Assembly: GCF_907164915.1 (NCBI RefSeq)
Contig: NC_061864.1
Location: 4,981,389-5,045,388 of the forward strand
DNA length: 64,000 bases
Reading direction: 5' to 3'
DNA from: Impatiens glandulifera
Taxonomy: Eukaryota; Streptophyta; Magnoliopsida; Ericales; Balsaminaceae
Shown here piece by piece: positions 37,128 to 47,656 of this stretch. The notes under the pieces were generated by a model. It made no database searches and was not told the origin of the DNA. It saw only the letters and a program-made list of their open reading frames with translations. Every line of letters begins with the position of its first letter. The first letter of the stretch is position 1. The position numbers and the translations under genes are program-made.

Positions 37128-37310
37128 TGGGAAGACCTACGAATTCCATGTCCATTCTCTTGTTCTTGTGCCCACACTTGGTATTTTCATTTGTAATAGG
37201 TATGGGTGTGGAAAATGTGTGCCCTATTGCATTTTATTGATGAGGATTGCGGGTACAATCTTCATTATCGTGTTCCTTTGCTGACTGCTGTTGTCACGTT
37301 GTGGATTCTC
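37128..37310 (+). pseudogene. Degenerate DC1 module fragment (subfamily II)
   Basis: In one frame KTYEFHVHSLVLVPTLGIF and CGKCVP, then in another frame HFIDEDCGYNLHYRVPLL, match the module FHDHPLVLVPTLSIFNCHRC...CGKCVPML.CIDEDCGFNLHLHC of the 16.7-kb gene. At least one frameshift lies near 37,220 and several Cys codons are lost. Only about one module survives; 36,700-37,120 upstream has no clear homology. Confidence 0.8.
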
Positions 37311-37529
37311 AATATTAGTTGTTGGATTTTTTACTCGATTAATGGTCTAATACATTTACATTTAACTTGTTCTAAATTCGTTATATACAGCAATATATCT
37401 TCTTCGAAAATTGAAGTCATATCAAAAGATGCTCCGATTAAGTCCGAACCCGAGACGCCTTCTGAAAAGCCCACTTATGGCAAAGACTTTGCGTTGCCAT
37501 TGGAAAAGAAGAAGTCTCATTCGGTTCTG

Positions 37530-37705
37530 AAAATTTGTACAGAGAGGCTCGCTCTAGGGGATTGGTTCCCCATCTTGCTAGGAGTTTGTTTTGAGAATTA
37601 CATATTCTCCCAAGTTAGGTTCTTGGAATCTTGGTTCAGAGTTTCATGCATCAAGATGATCAACAACATAACTGATACAATTCAGCATAATCAAATCCGG
37701 ACACT
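37530..37705 (+). repeat. Repeat shared with 43,310-43,467 (captured sequence of unknown origin)
   Basis: GGTTCCCCATCTTGCTAG, GTTTGTTTTGAGAAT, CTTGGTTCAGAGTTTCATGC and AACAATTCAGCATAATCAAA-type blocks occur in both places in the same orientation. Here the open frame 37,206-37,712 continues through it (KSEPETPSEKPTYGKDFALP, then ERLALGDWFPILL...FLESWFRVSCIKMINNIT). It looks like the tail of a real protein exon, but I do not recognise the family. Confidence 0.6.
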
Positions 37706-37929
37706 CCTCTAATTTTGCTGACCTATTTAAATCAACTTTACAGCATCCAACTCCGGAGGTCCCGCTACTGTTTTTTGAGAAAGTGATAAGTCTTGCGCAC
37801 TGTCATAGAAGAAGATCCGAGTCGGAATGAGATGTAGATGACGGACTACGCGTTCAGGTCTCAGCGATATGGTAGAGTCGTGAGTATGGGATCAAGCGTA
37901 CAACCTACATCTTTTAGAGCAGATACTCG

Positions 37930-38140
37930 GTGAGTTCTTCAAACAGTTAGTGCACTAACACGCAGCAATTATGCGATGAGAATCGGGCTCTACAGAAGGA
38001 GATGCAAGGAGATGCAGAGGAGCGTGAAGCGGAGAGACAACAGTCACGGAAAAGCGTGAGGCTGAGAGACAGTAGGCACGGGAAGAGCGTGAGCAAATGT
38101 GGACTGGGATGATTGTGATGAGGGAGCAGATAACATGATA
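37930..38140 (+). other. Possible transposase-gene fragment (coiled, charged)
   Basis: In one plus-strand frame the text reads QQLCDENRALQKEMQGDAEE and continues with charged residues, resembling the C-terminal coiled region of plant En/Spm-associated transposase proteins. There is no full domain and no start or stop context. Weak. Confidence 0.3.
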
Positions 38141-38494
38141 TTATCCATGTTACCCCACCCACCCCTCCCATTGACTTGATTAGTGTGTTGAGATGAGACA
38201 CCTATATTATTTATAAATATTGTTTGGATTAGTGTTTTTATTTATATAAATGGTTGGCAAAAACATCTATTTAATATTGTTTACATAGATAAATATTAAT
38301 AATACGAAACAAAAAAAAGAAAAATATTTAATTATCCACATTACAATAAGAGAGTCATTACTTAAATGAAGCCTTTTCGGCTTTCAATAAAGGTTTTTTT
38401 GGTTTTCAGTAAAAGCCTTTTCGGCTCTCAGTAATAGTTTTGGCTCTTATTGATGCCATTTTTCTATTCAAAGATTATTAATTAGTTAATCAAA

Positions 38495-38880
38495 ATGAGT
38501 ATAAGACCAACAAAACGTCGTTGTTTAACTCTAAAGAGTAATGTCCTCGATAAAGATATGAAAAAAAAAATCATAATATTTTTTACACATTCTGATGTCC
38601 TCCTTACTATGAGAAGAGAGGAGACTAAGAGTAGATACTCAATGAGAAAAGTAAAAACAAAAACAAATTTAGTAACAATGCTAACACTGAGTGTTATCAT
38701 AATGACAAAAATGGACATATTAAGACCACCCCATCAATGATTTTTCTTTAGTTTGTATGATAGTGATGTTAATCTCATTTGTCAGGAAACTAGTTGGGTG
38801 ATTGATAGCAACGCTCCAATACATGACACATCGCAAGGATTTCTTCACATCCTATACATCCCGTGATTGTTTAACAATAA
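38495..38880 (+). mobile_element. Relic of a Ty1/copia-type polyprotein
   Basis: In the plus strand near 38,745-38,865 the translation SLYDSDVNLICQETSWVIDS followed by NAPIHDTSQGFLH resembles the end of copia gag and the protease active-site region W-IDSGA..H.T, with the Gly of DSGA replaced by Asn and a stop soon after. No integrase or reverse transcriptase was found nearby. It is a dead fragment; 38,340-38,470 also has TTTTCGGCT short repeats. Confidence 0.55.
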
Positions 38881-39058
38881 CATTGCTTAAATTTTTTCCG
38901 TAGGTTTTACTCTTATTTAAGTAGTTTTCACGTTAAAACTGGAGTTTCTTTATTTATGATATTTGTTTGGTTATAAAGATTGATAGATTAGAAATGTTGC
39001 ACTAAAAAAATGAATCTTTTCGGCGTTACTATTTATGATGTTTTTTTTACTAACCTGA

Positions 39059-39416
39059 CGTTCATATTTGACAACAATAGGCAGAGAAGAGAAGGGACAC
39101 AATGAAGATGGATATGGAACCCACAATCCTCATCAACGCAATGCAACAATGGGACCCGTACCTTGCAAACATGACATCTGAAACGACTAGGTATCTAAGG
39201 TATGTACACAAGAACAAGAGGATGGTCATGGAATTTCTCGTCGTCCTTGTCACAAATGAACCATGAACGTGATTTCCCATCAAACCCTATTTCTTTGTGG
39301 ATTTTTTCTTTGGGTATCAGTTGAGAGCATGATAAATCCAACAAGTCGAAATTGCATTCTGGGCAATGAAAGGTGAAGCCTTTGCTGCTCTTTAAGCAAG
39401 CGTCGCATTGGAAGTA
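39059..39416 (-). pseudogene. DC1 pseudogene fragment derived from the 45.2-kb gene, internal deletion
   Basis: The right part (39,232-39,416) matches the second and third modules of the 45.2-kb gene (SSKGFTFHCPEC, LSCSQLIPKE, GFDGKSRSWFICDKD). The left part (39,059-39,231) matches its fifth module (FRCHVC...HPLVLVYIP). The middle, corresponding to about 45,918-46,222, is deleted and the frame is broken. Homology ends abruptly at 39,416. Confidence 0.85.
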
Positions 39417-39941
39417 GTAAGAACAAATTTATTTAAAATTTATTTAAATAATAGATCATGTAGTCCATAATTCAACCCATATTATAATATAACCCACTTA
39501 CTTAAATTAATGAGTTAATCCATTTATATATAATTTGGGGATTTCGAAATCCACCATAAAGTGTGACAACTAAATTTTTTTTTTACTATAAAAAAAAGTG
39601 GAGTAATTTTGTTTTCATTCAATATTAACTATGCAATTGAATTAGATAAACATAAATGAAAAAAAATAATTTTGTGATGATTTTTGAGATTAAATGAAGA
39701 GATGAGTAAATGAAGGTGCACCTTTCTTTCATTTGATTAGTAGCCTGGATAGCCTGGATAGGTGAGTAACCTAATAGTTCTTCCAATGCCATTAACAACA
39801 TTTGGTGGAGGATCAGGAGATGATTGAATGGCCCGGGCTTGTTCTGGGTCGAGTTCTTCTAGTTTCAACATTAGTTCTTGCAGTCTTGATTGAACTGATT
39901 CTATCTGATTGTCCAACTCCTTGCTGTTACGCATTAAACTC

Positions 39942-41269
39942 TCATGCAACTTCTCCCTCCCAGTTTTCATAAATTGTATATATGCTCCCATTGTCCATTG
40001 TTATGTCAATGGAAACAGATGGCAAGTCTTTACCCAGTTCAAGAAGGTCTTCCTAATGAAACACAATTCTTATTATTATTAGTATTATTACTATTGTAGT
40101 AAGAACATGAAAATCAAAGATGATTTGATCAAACTTACATCAGAAATGGCGCATCGAACATGAGAAACGTAGTGACATTCATCACAATAATAAGTGGTAT
40201 CATTCAAGAATCTAAGCTCCTCACAGGCATCACAATACAACTCAACATCATCAGGCTCATCATCATAGTCTTTTATCGGATAACGGACAAGTTTGAGTGG
40301 ATGGACATGTTTACGCACAACTGTTCGAGGAAGTGAAGGAACACAATGAAGATGGACATTGTAATCACAATGACCTACACATCTCAGCATTGGTGAGCAA
40401 TCTTTGCACTCACAACGTTTGCAATCGAAGGAACTGGCGTTCACAAGAAAAAGAGGATGTTGGTGAAAATCATAAGTTTTTGGAGAAAGGAATGAGCATT
40501 TGATGTCAAATTTGATTTGACAGTCCTCCGAACACTCCGAACACTGATAAACATAATTGCCTTCTAATCCGTCCCCACATGCAACACAACGCCCTCTCCC
40601 TCCCCAACAGCCTTGACACGGCGAATCTATTGATCCATCTTCAGAGGGATAAAAGGCTTTCCACTTAAACAGTGACAATGGATGGAGGCTATGTAAGGGA
40701 TGCATAATCTTAGTAGGCAAAAGAGTACAAGATTTATGCATAAACACTTTGCATTCCAGACAAACACAGATCTGTGATTCAATTGGAGATCTACAAGCTG
40801 AGCACAATACCTCATCAAATTGATCATGTCTGCTGTAAACGTTCCACGGATGCACCGTGGTTCCATCAAGCCCTAAATGCGAACCAAAAGTCGTCTCGGT
40901 GTCGCCGTCGCTTCCGCCTCCTTGGTTAGGGATGAGAGAAGCGCAGAAAACGTCCAAATTGAAAAAAAAACAATCGGCGCAATGATAGACGAAATCAAGG
41001 CCAGTATTGTCGCAGGAAACGCAGGTGAAGCTACCGGAAATGAATGGAGGGCGTGAGAGGAGAGAGAGGGAGTGGTGCGGATGGGAGGGGTGGGAGATTT
41101 GTGGCGGCAATTTGGCGCATGATTTTAGAAATCGGCCCGGAGTGAGGTGTGGATTGTAAGAACAGTTGAGGTCGAGGCGACAAAACACTGGTCCTCTCTG
41201 AGAAGGCATTGTCTTCCTGCATACTGTACAGTGTATCTTCGATTCAACGTTCTCATCTCTTTCTCCCAT
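39942..41269 (-). CDS. DC1 domain protein, subfamily I, with shortened C-terminus
   Basis: Exon 1 is 41269..40139 (377 codons, TCTGAT|GTAAGT) and exon 2 is 40052..39942 (36 codons plus TGA), giving 413 aa. It starts MGERDENVESKIHCTVCRKT and carries about five DC1 modules (FTCVSCDNTGLDFVYHCADC, VLCSACRSPIESQICVCLEC, CEGC-like CQGCWGGRGRCVACGDG, CKRCECKDCSPML, LYCDACEELRFL...YYCDEC). Compared with the 13.4-kb paralogue, exon 2 has a net +7-base change after SIDIT, so the reading frame ends at IYENWEGEVA. The coiled-coil tail (IESVQSRLQELMLKLEELDP) remains open in another frame at 39,991-39,737. A different splice could change the end; none is obvious. A TATATATAAA element lies about 70-80 bases upstream of the ATG. 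Confidence 0.8.
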
Positions 41270-41975
41270 TTTTCATAGATCCAAACCAGAAGAAAATGGC
41301 GCCTGCTGTATGAAGAAGAAGAAAAGAAGAAGACTCGGTTTATATATAATAAATATTTTTTATATTTTAGTCAATAATTAATATGTGTATATATTAACTA
41401 ATAACTCAAATCAAAACCGATCATACGGTTCAAAATCTCTTTCATATCATAGATGAATCATTGATTTGAATAAACTAAAACATTTAACAAATTAGTTAAA
41501 TGTCAATCAACTTTATATCAAGCAAACTCCAAATAAAATAATCCAACATTAGAGTGTACTAGAAACTAATAAATTATTATTTTTTTTTATAGGGGTTGAT
41601 TAAATAATTATTAATTTATTTATTGATTGACTTTCATTCATTTTAAAAAAATAATTTGTTTTAAAGATTTTAAGGGTAATAATATAATGATAAAATATAT
41701 TATATTTTAATATTTTGATTTACATGTTAGATAAAATTATGATTGGATTTAAATAATTACAAATATATAATGATAATATTAAAAAATAAATTAAATAATA
41801 TATATTTTTATTTTAATTAATAAATTAAATAATATAATTAATGGGAGTGAATGAAATAATATTAATTTAAAAAATTTAAATTTTAATAAATATATAAAAA
41901 AATTGAGTATATTAATTTTTTTTTAAACTAAACAAAAGTATTACAAAATTAAATTTACTTTGACAATTACACCTT

Positions 41976-42367
41976 GATAAATTAGAGAAATTTAATGAGA
42001 ACTCTAAAAAAAACATATTTATATGTTAGTGACTACTTTAAAATATTCTCACGAAATTATTCTCGTGCGCGTAACGCAAAGGACAGGATCGTCTCGCGAT
42101 GAAAAACCTTCAAAAAGTCCAAAATATCCGGATAAAATCGTCTCGCGAAGGACAAGATAGTCTCGCAACGACACCATTGAAATAATGCAATTATAAACTG
42201 ATAATACAATTATAAACTGACGAGAATGTTTTTCCTTTGCGAGACAATCATGCTCTTTAAATTGAATTTCTTCAAAATATTTTAAAATAATCATTTGAGC
42301 AATTAAATGATCAGCGCATTTAAGGGGGACTTTTTAGAATTATTTCATCCAATTTCCCTATAAATTA
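41976..42367. mobile_element. Mutator-like MITE, 374 bp, related to the 28.65-kb element
   Basis: The element is 41985-42358. The left end GAGAAATTTAATGAGAACTC and the inverted right end GGGAAATTGGATGAAATAAT both belong to the GGGAAATTTGA..AAA family. Flanks GATAAATTA (41976-41984) and TATAAATTA (42359-42367) agree in 8 of 9 bases, a 9-bp target duplication. The interior has a repeated ATCGTCTCGCGA-type word. No coding content. Confidence 0.75.
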
Positions 42368-43300
42368 TAATAGTTTTTAATAAGTTATAGGATCTATAGA
42401 AAAAAAATTTAAAATAAACTCAAAGTCAAACAAATCTTAAATTTAAATTAAAAAAAGATAGACAGGGATGAAGGAGCTGTTCCACTTGCTGGTCCACTAG
42501 CCGTACCAACCACTAATTTGACGATGTAAAACCAAATTTTCTAAAATATATAAAAATCAAATAACAATTCTTTATATTCTAAACCTATTAAACTTATTAA
42601 TTAAAATACTAAAATACTTTTATTTTAATTATTATTTTTTATTTTATATATTAATAACTTTTAAATTAAAAAACGAAACAAAGCCAAATGAATTACCCTT
42701 TCCAAACTTAATACAAAAATAACTAATTTTTTTCATATAATAACAAACAATTTTAAAATATATTAATTTAAATATTTTTTCACTTTTAATTTATTTTGAT
42801 TGTACTTTTAATTAATTTATTTTTGTACTTTTTTTAATTTCAGTTCTTTAATTTGATAACATTTGTAAAAAATTAAAAAATTATTAATTTTAAACAATAT
42901 ATTAATTATTATTTTATTTAAAAATAATTATATAATATATAATATTTTATATAAAAAATAAATAACTACAATAAAATTATAAATTAAAATAATAAAAATT
43001 TATTAACTATTTTAAACCTGTCAAAAAATAATATTAAATACATTAATAAGTTTTATTTTAATATATATATATATAATGTATTTATTATATTTTATAAAAT
43101 AATTAATAACTTTTAAAACATCAATACAAATAAAACTTAAAAAAATAGTGTTAAATATACTCGTTTTTTTTTATTAAAAATAAATAATAATTTTTAAACA
43201 ATAATATAAATAGAGAAAAAATATAGTTACAAATATGTATGTGTTGAATTTTTATTGAGCAAGCATAATAATCAATAAAACACAAAATATAGGAATTCCC
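42368..43300. other. AT-rich intergenic DNA, no gene seen
   Basis: Consists of AT-rich text similar in style to the 22.4-24.4 kb repeat block (ATATAATATTTTATATAAAA-type words). No reading frame of interest. Confidence 0.5.
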
Positions 43301-43309
43301 AGCTTATAA

Positions 43310-43467
43310 GAAAGAGGCTGGCTCTCTTTATGGAGTTGGTTCCCCATCTTGCTAGAGTTTGTTTTGAGAATGACAGGTTCTTGGATTCTTGGTTCAGAGT
43401 TTCATGCATCAAGATCAACAACATAACTGAAACAATTCAGCATAATCAAATCAGGACATGATCAAGT
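43310..43467 (+). repeat. Second copy of the 37.53-kb repeat, just 3' of a DC1 gene
   Basis: Shares about 150 bases with 37,530-37,705 in the same orientation, with small deletions. It ends about 35 bases beyond the stop of the 43.5-kb DC1 gene, so it may lie in that gene's 3' UTR in antisense orientation. Confidence 0.6.
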
Positions 43468-43500
43468 TACCATAAAGAATTAAACTATTTGCAATTGTGC

Positions 43501-44849
43501 TTACTTTGGATCTTCATACAAGGCTATAAATCTATCCTTTCTGACACGTTTCTCCTTGAGTTTTTCAAGTTCCGCTCTTAATGCTAGTATTTCTGATATA
43601 ATAGAGTTCACCTCCTTCGAGGTTGAGGCACCAAGATGGCCATCATCTTCTTGCCCAATTGCAGAAAAATCAGTGCCTAGTTCAAGCAGATCTTCCTGAA
43701 AAAGTTACATATTGGCCTAAGAAGTTAATAACATAATTGGGGAGGAATTCAATGTAATAGTAAAAGACAGGAGGAGGAGGAGCTCACATCAGAGATTAAG
43801 CATCTCACATGAGCAACATAGTGGCATTCTTTGCAATAATAAGTAGGATCAGGCAGTAACCTAATTTCCTCACAAGCATCACAATAGAAATCCTCATTAC
43901 CCATCTCGTCATCTTGGTCTTTGATTTGTGTACCCGTTAGAGTGAGGGGATGAATGTGGTTATGATACTCGACAACACGAGGCAGTGAAGGAACACAATG
44001 AAGGTGGAAGTTGACCTCACAATCCTTGTCAATACAATGCAATATGGGTGCACAATCCTTACACCGACACAAATAGCAAGCTAAGTTACAATGTGTGGGT
44101 ACAAGAACAAGAGGATGTTCATGAAATTTGTAGGTCTTTGCGACCAGCAGTGAGGCGCATTTATAGTCCAACTTGAAAACGCATTCCTGGCAGGAATAGC
44201 CAATTGAGTCGTCAAAAGAGTTATGACAGAAGTCACATAACCCACGGCGAACGTCCTTCCCTACCCATCTCGTGAGCACCAAAGTATGGGGTTGATGAAA
44301 AGGGTGTCGAATGGTTTTAGGCAACTGAGTGCAAGATTTATGCATCGACAATTTGCATTCTAAACAAACGTAAACAGGGTTTTCAACAGGTAGCTTGCAG
44401 GCAGAGCATAATACCTTGAATTTGTCGCTGCTACTGTCACAAATGATCCAGGAATGTGATTTCCCATCAAACCCATTATCTTCGTTGAAGATCTCTTTTT
44501 GGATCAGTTGAGAGCAACACACATCCAAGTTATAATTGCAGTCTGCGCAATGAAAAGTAAATCCCGCGTTCTTCGAGCAAGCGTCGCATTGGAAGGATTC
44601 GCGGTCGGAGGGCGGAGGATAGAGCAGATTGAGTGTGTGATGTGGGTGGAAGGAGTGATCAGATATCTGTGGGGGCAGTGAAGCACATGATTTGTGGAGT
44701 TGGAAGGGACAGTTCCTTGCTGTACATTGCAAGAATGGATCATCGTCCAAGGTGGATCTGTCGCAACCATCGCAATAAATATCTTGATTTTCGTATGGAA
44801 GTTTCATGTTAAATGGATGATCATGGTGGGGATTTTGAATCTCACCCAT
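43501..44849 (-). CDS. DC1 domain protein, subfamily II, two exons
   Basis: Exon 1 is 44849..43788 (354 codons, TCTGAT|GTGAGC) and exon 2 is 43695..43501 (64 codons plus TAA), giving 418 aa. It starts MGEIQNPHHDHPFNMKLPYE; about six Cys/His modules follow (YCDGCDRSTLDDDPFLQC, FQCDACSKNAGFTFHCADC, VLCSACKLPVENPVYVCLEC, LCDFCHNSFDDSIGYSCQEC, CYLCRCKDCAPIL, FYCDACEEIRLL...YYCKEC). Exon 2 begins EDLLELGTDFSAIG and contains a short coiled coil (ILALRAELEKLKEKR). The gene looks intact. The role of the family is probably zinc-dependent ligand or protein binding in signalling; nothing here fixes it further. Confidence 0.88.
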
Positions 44850-45211
44850 TTGACGACGAAGAAGAAAGAAAGGGGAATGAGATTTCGCAGCAATGTTCTA
44901 AGACTTGATGTGCGTATGCATAATAAAGTCAATCTATCTTTCCATAGTTTAACAACCTTTATTCCTCTATATTTTATAAATAAAACTTTTGACCACCTAT
45001 CAACTCTTTAATCATATATATTGTATGTTATATATTATTTGTCTATATTTTATAATTTGTGCTGGGCGCCTGCCTGGGCACTAGTTAGTTTGATTAAGAT
45101 TATAAATTCAAATAAACTACAATTGCACAGAATAAGTTATAGAGAATAAATTGATACACTATCCATCTTTTGCAGTTAATTTCAGTGTTGAGATAGCCTC
45201 CACAAGTATGC

Positions 45212-46653
45212 TTACCTTTGACTCTCATAGAAGGCGAGCAATTTACTCGCTCGAGCACGTTTCTGTTTCAGTTCTTCGAGTTTTGCTGATAATGCTTGTA
45301 TTTCTAATCTAACAGAGTCTATCTCCTTCTCCAACTCTGTTCTGGCCAGATCAGAACGACCACATTTGTTCTCTTCTATTACCGTTGATATTGAAGCATC
45401 CATACTTCCCTCTTTGGATGTGCCAAGATTGCAAAATTCATTCCCTAGCGCAAGCACTTCTTCCTAAAAATGATTGGCCTAAGCATTTAAAAGTTAACCC
45501 ATAACAGAATTCAAACTTAATTGCACAATTGTTGTAACAAGGAAGATGATGGAATGAATGGATGTGGGGAGAAACTCACGTCGGAGATTAAACATCTGAC
45601 ATGAGCAACATAATGACATTCTTCGCAATAATAAGTAGGATCAGACAGTAACCTAATTTCCTCACAAGCATCACAGTAGAACTCCTCATGACCTTCCTCA
45701 TCGTCATGATCTTTGATTCGGGTGTTCATTAAAGTGAGATGATGAATATGACCTTCAAACTTGACAACAATAGGCAGTGAAGGAACACAATGAAGATGGA
45801 TATCAAACCCACAATCCTCATCAACGCAATGCAACAATGGGAGACATACATTGCAAACGCAACTATCACATCTGAAACGCCTAGGTATGTACACAAGAAC
45901 AAGAGGATGGTCATGGAATTCATAGGTCCTGGCGACCAGTGAAGAACATTTCATATCTAGTTTGAAATTACATTCTTCGCATGTATACCCAATTGACCCG
46001 TCTAATGCATCCGCACATAAGGTGCAGAATTCACTACCGCCGTCACCTGGAAGCTCCGGCGGCACCCATCTCTTCAATAACAGACTGTGCCGTCGGTGAA
46101 GTGGGGTTATAATTCTCTTTGGTAATTGAGTGCACGATTTGTGCATTAATAATTTGTTCTCTAAACAAACATAGACAGGGTTTTCAACTGGTAACCTGCA
46201 GGCAGAGCATAATAAACCCTCGAATTTCTCTTCGTCCTTGTCACAAATGAACCATGAATGTGATTTCCCGTCAAACCCTATTTCTTCTTGGATTGTTTCT
46301 CTGGGTATCAGTTGAGAGCATGATAAATCCAAGTCGAAATTGCAGTCTGGGCAATGGAAGGTGAAGCCTTTGCTGCTCTTTAAGCAAGCGTCGCATTGGA
46401 AGAAGCCGCGAGCGTAAGGCGGGCGGAAGAGGAGATAGAGTGGGTGTTGTGGGTGGAAGGAATGAGATAGCTTTTGGGGAAGTGAAGCGCATGATTTGTG
46501 TAGATAGAAGGGACATGGCTTAGAGAGACATTGAAAGAATGGATGTTTGTCGATTGTGCGTCGGTCGCAACCGTGACAGTAAATTTCATATTCTTCTGAT
46601 GAATACTGTAGCTTCATGGGATGATCGTGGCTGGGATGTCGAGTCCCAGCCAT
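45212..46653 (-). CDS. DC1 domain protein, subfamily II, two exons
   Basis: Exon 1 is 46653..45580 (358 codons, TCCGAC|GTGAGT) and exon 2 is 45463..45212 (83 codons plus stop), giving 441 aa. The start MAGTRHPSHDHPMKLQYSSE aligns with those of the 16.7- and 43.5-kb genes; the open frame extends 12 codons further upstream but without an ATG. Modules: YCHGCDRRTIDKHPFFQC, FQCDACLKSSKGFTFHCPDC, LLCSACRLPVENPVYVCLEN (the usual Cys is Asn), FCTLCADALDGSIGYTCEEC, CDSCVCNVCLPLL and FYCDACEEIRLL...YYCEEC. Exon 2 forms a coiled coil (ELEKEIDSVRLEIQALSAKL). It is the apparent parent of the fragment at 39.06-39.42 kb. Confidence 0.88.
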
Positions 46654-46740
46654 TTGGTAAGTATAGGCTGAGAGAGAATGAAGGATCAAGAGCGACGGCG
46701 CCGGCGACGGAGGACAGACGACATAGATAGTGAGAAATGG

Positions 46741-46774
<34 letters not shown>

Positions 46775-46880
46775 GGAAATTTGACGAAACGACCTTAAAA
46801 AGCAGCATTAAATAAATGGGTGACAGGTGCATAATCTTATTTGTGTAGGTCACTATTTTATATTTTTTTTACAAAAATAT
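46741..46880. mobile_element. Single Mutator-like MITE end next to the 45.2-kb gene promoter
   Basis: After a poly-T tract (46,741-46,771), GGGAAATTTGACGAAACGAC followed by CTTAAAAAGCAGCATTAAA matches the terminal family of the 28.65- and 41.99-kb elements. I could not find a convincing opposite end before 47.3 kb. It lies about 120 bases upstream of the ATG of the 45.2-kb DC1 gene. The rest of 46,880-47,600 shows no gene. Confidence 0.5.
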
Positions 46881-47656
46881 CTCATTCGCGTACATGACGG
46901 AAAGTATCGTCAGTGAGAGGAGAAAAAATTCTTTATATAAATACTCAAAAAAAAATTCATTTCGTTATAAGAAGAAGAGTATCGATTGCCAAAGTGTTCG
47001 TACTCGTGCTCATGATTGTGTCCGTCGAAGATCGTCGTCGTGACTGTCTATTGAAGATCGCTGTGAATGTCTATCGTTTAGGTCTTAAAGAATGAGGTAT
47101 TACCTTTCTTGTAAGATTATAAATCTAGTCCATAGAAGAGAGAAATAAATAAATAAATAAAAATGTCTTATTGGAGTATAGGTATTACTTTTATCTAGTG
47201 AACTTGGGTCATGTTCAAAATACTTCCATTATACAAGTATAGAGACATTATATGAATTTTATTCATTAAGGGACATTTATACATAAAAATAAAGCATCAT
47301 TTCTCTTATTTTTTTTTTTTTTTTATATGTAACCCTTTCTTAGTGGCTAGATAATGGTTGTACTGCTATAATCGAACTAACCTCTTGTTTGTGATATCTT
47401 TGTCCCGAACATGACAATTTTCTCAAAATACTGCGAATTATCATGACAATGTCTCGGTACAAAAATCTCTCAAACATGACAATTTTTCTAATTTTATTTT
47501 ATCTTTTGCATATATGACAAAACAGGTCGTGACATTCATTTTGTTATTTATTCTTTGCGGATTTTTAAAAAAAATATATTATTAGTTTTCCTTTATAAAA
47601 TAAATAAATAAAAATGAATGCTGAATGCTTATCTGAGCTTTCTCTCTCGCCTGGAA

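Noticed and set aside
37947..38201. 84-codon minus-strand frame
   Set aside because: Antisense to a charged, transposase-like fragment on the plus strand; no domain recognised.
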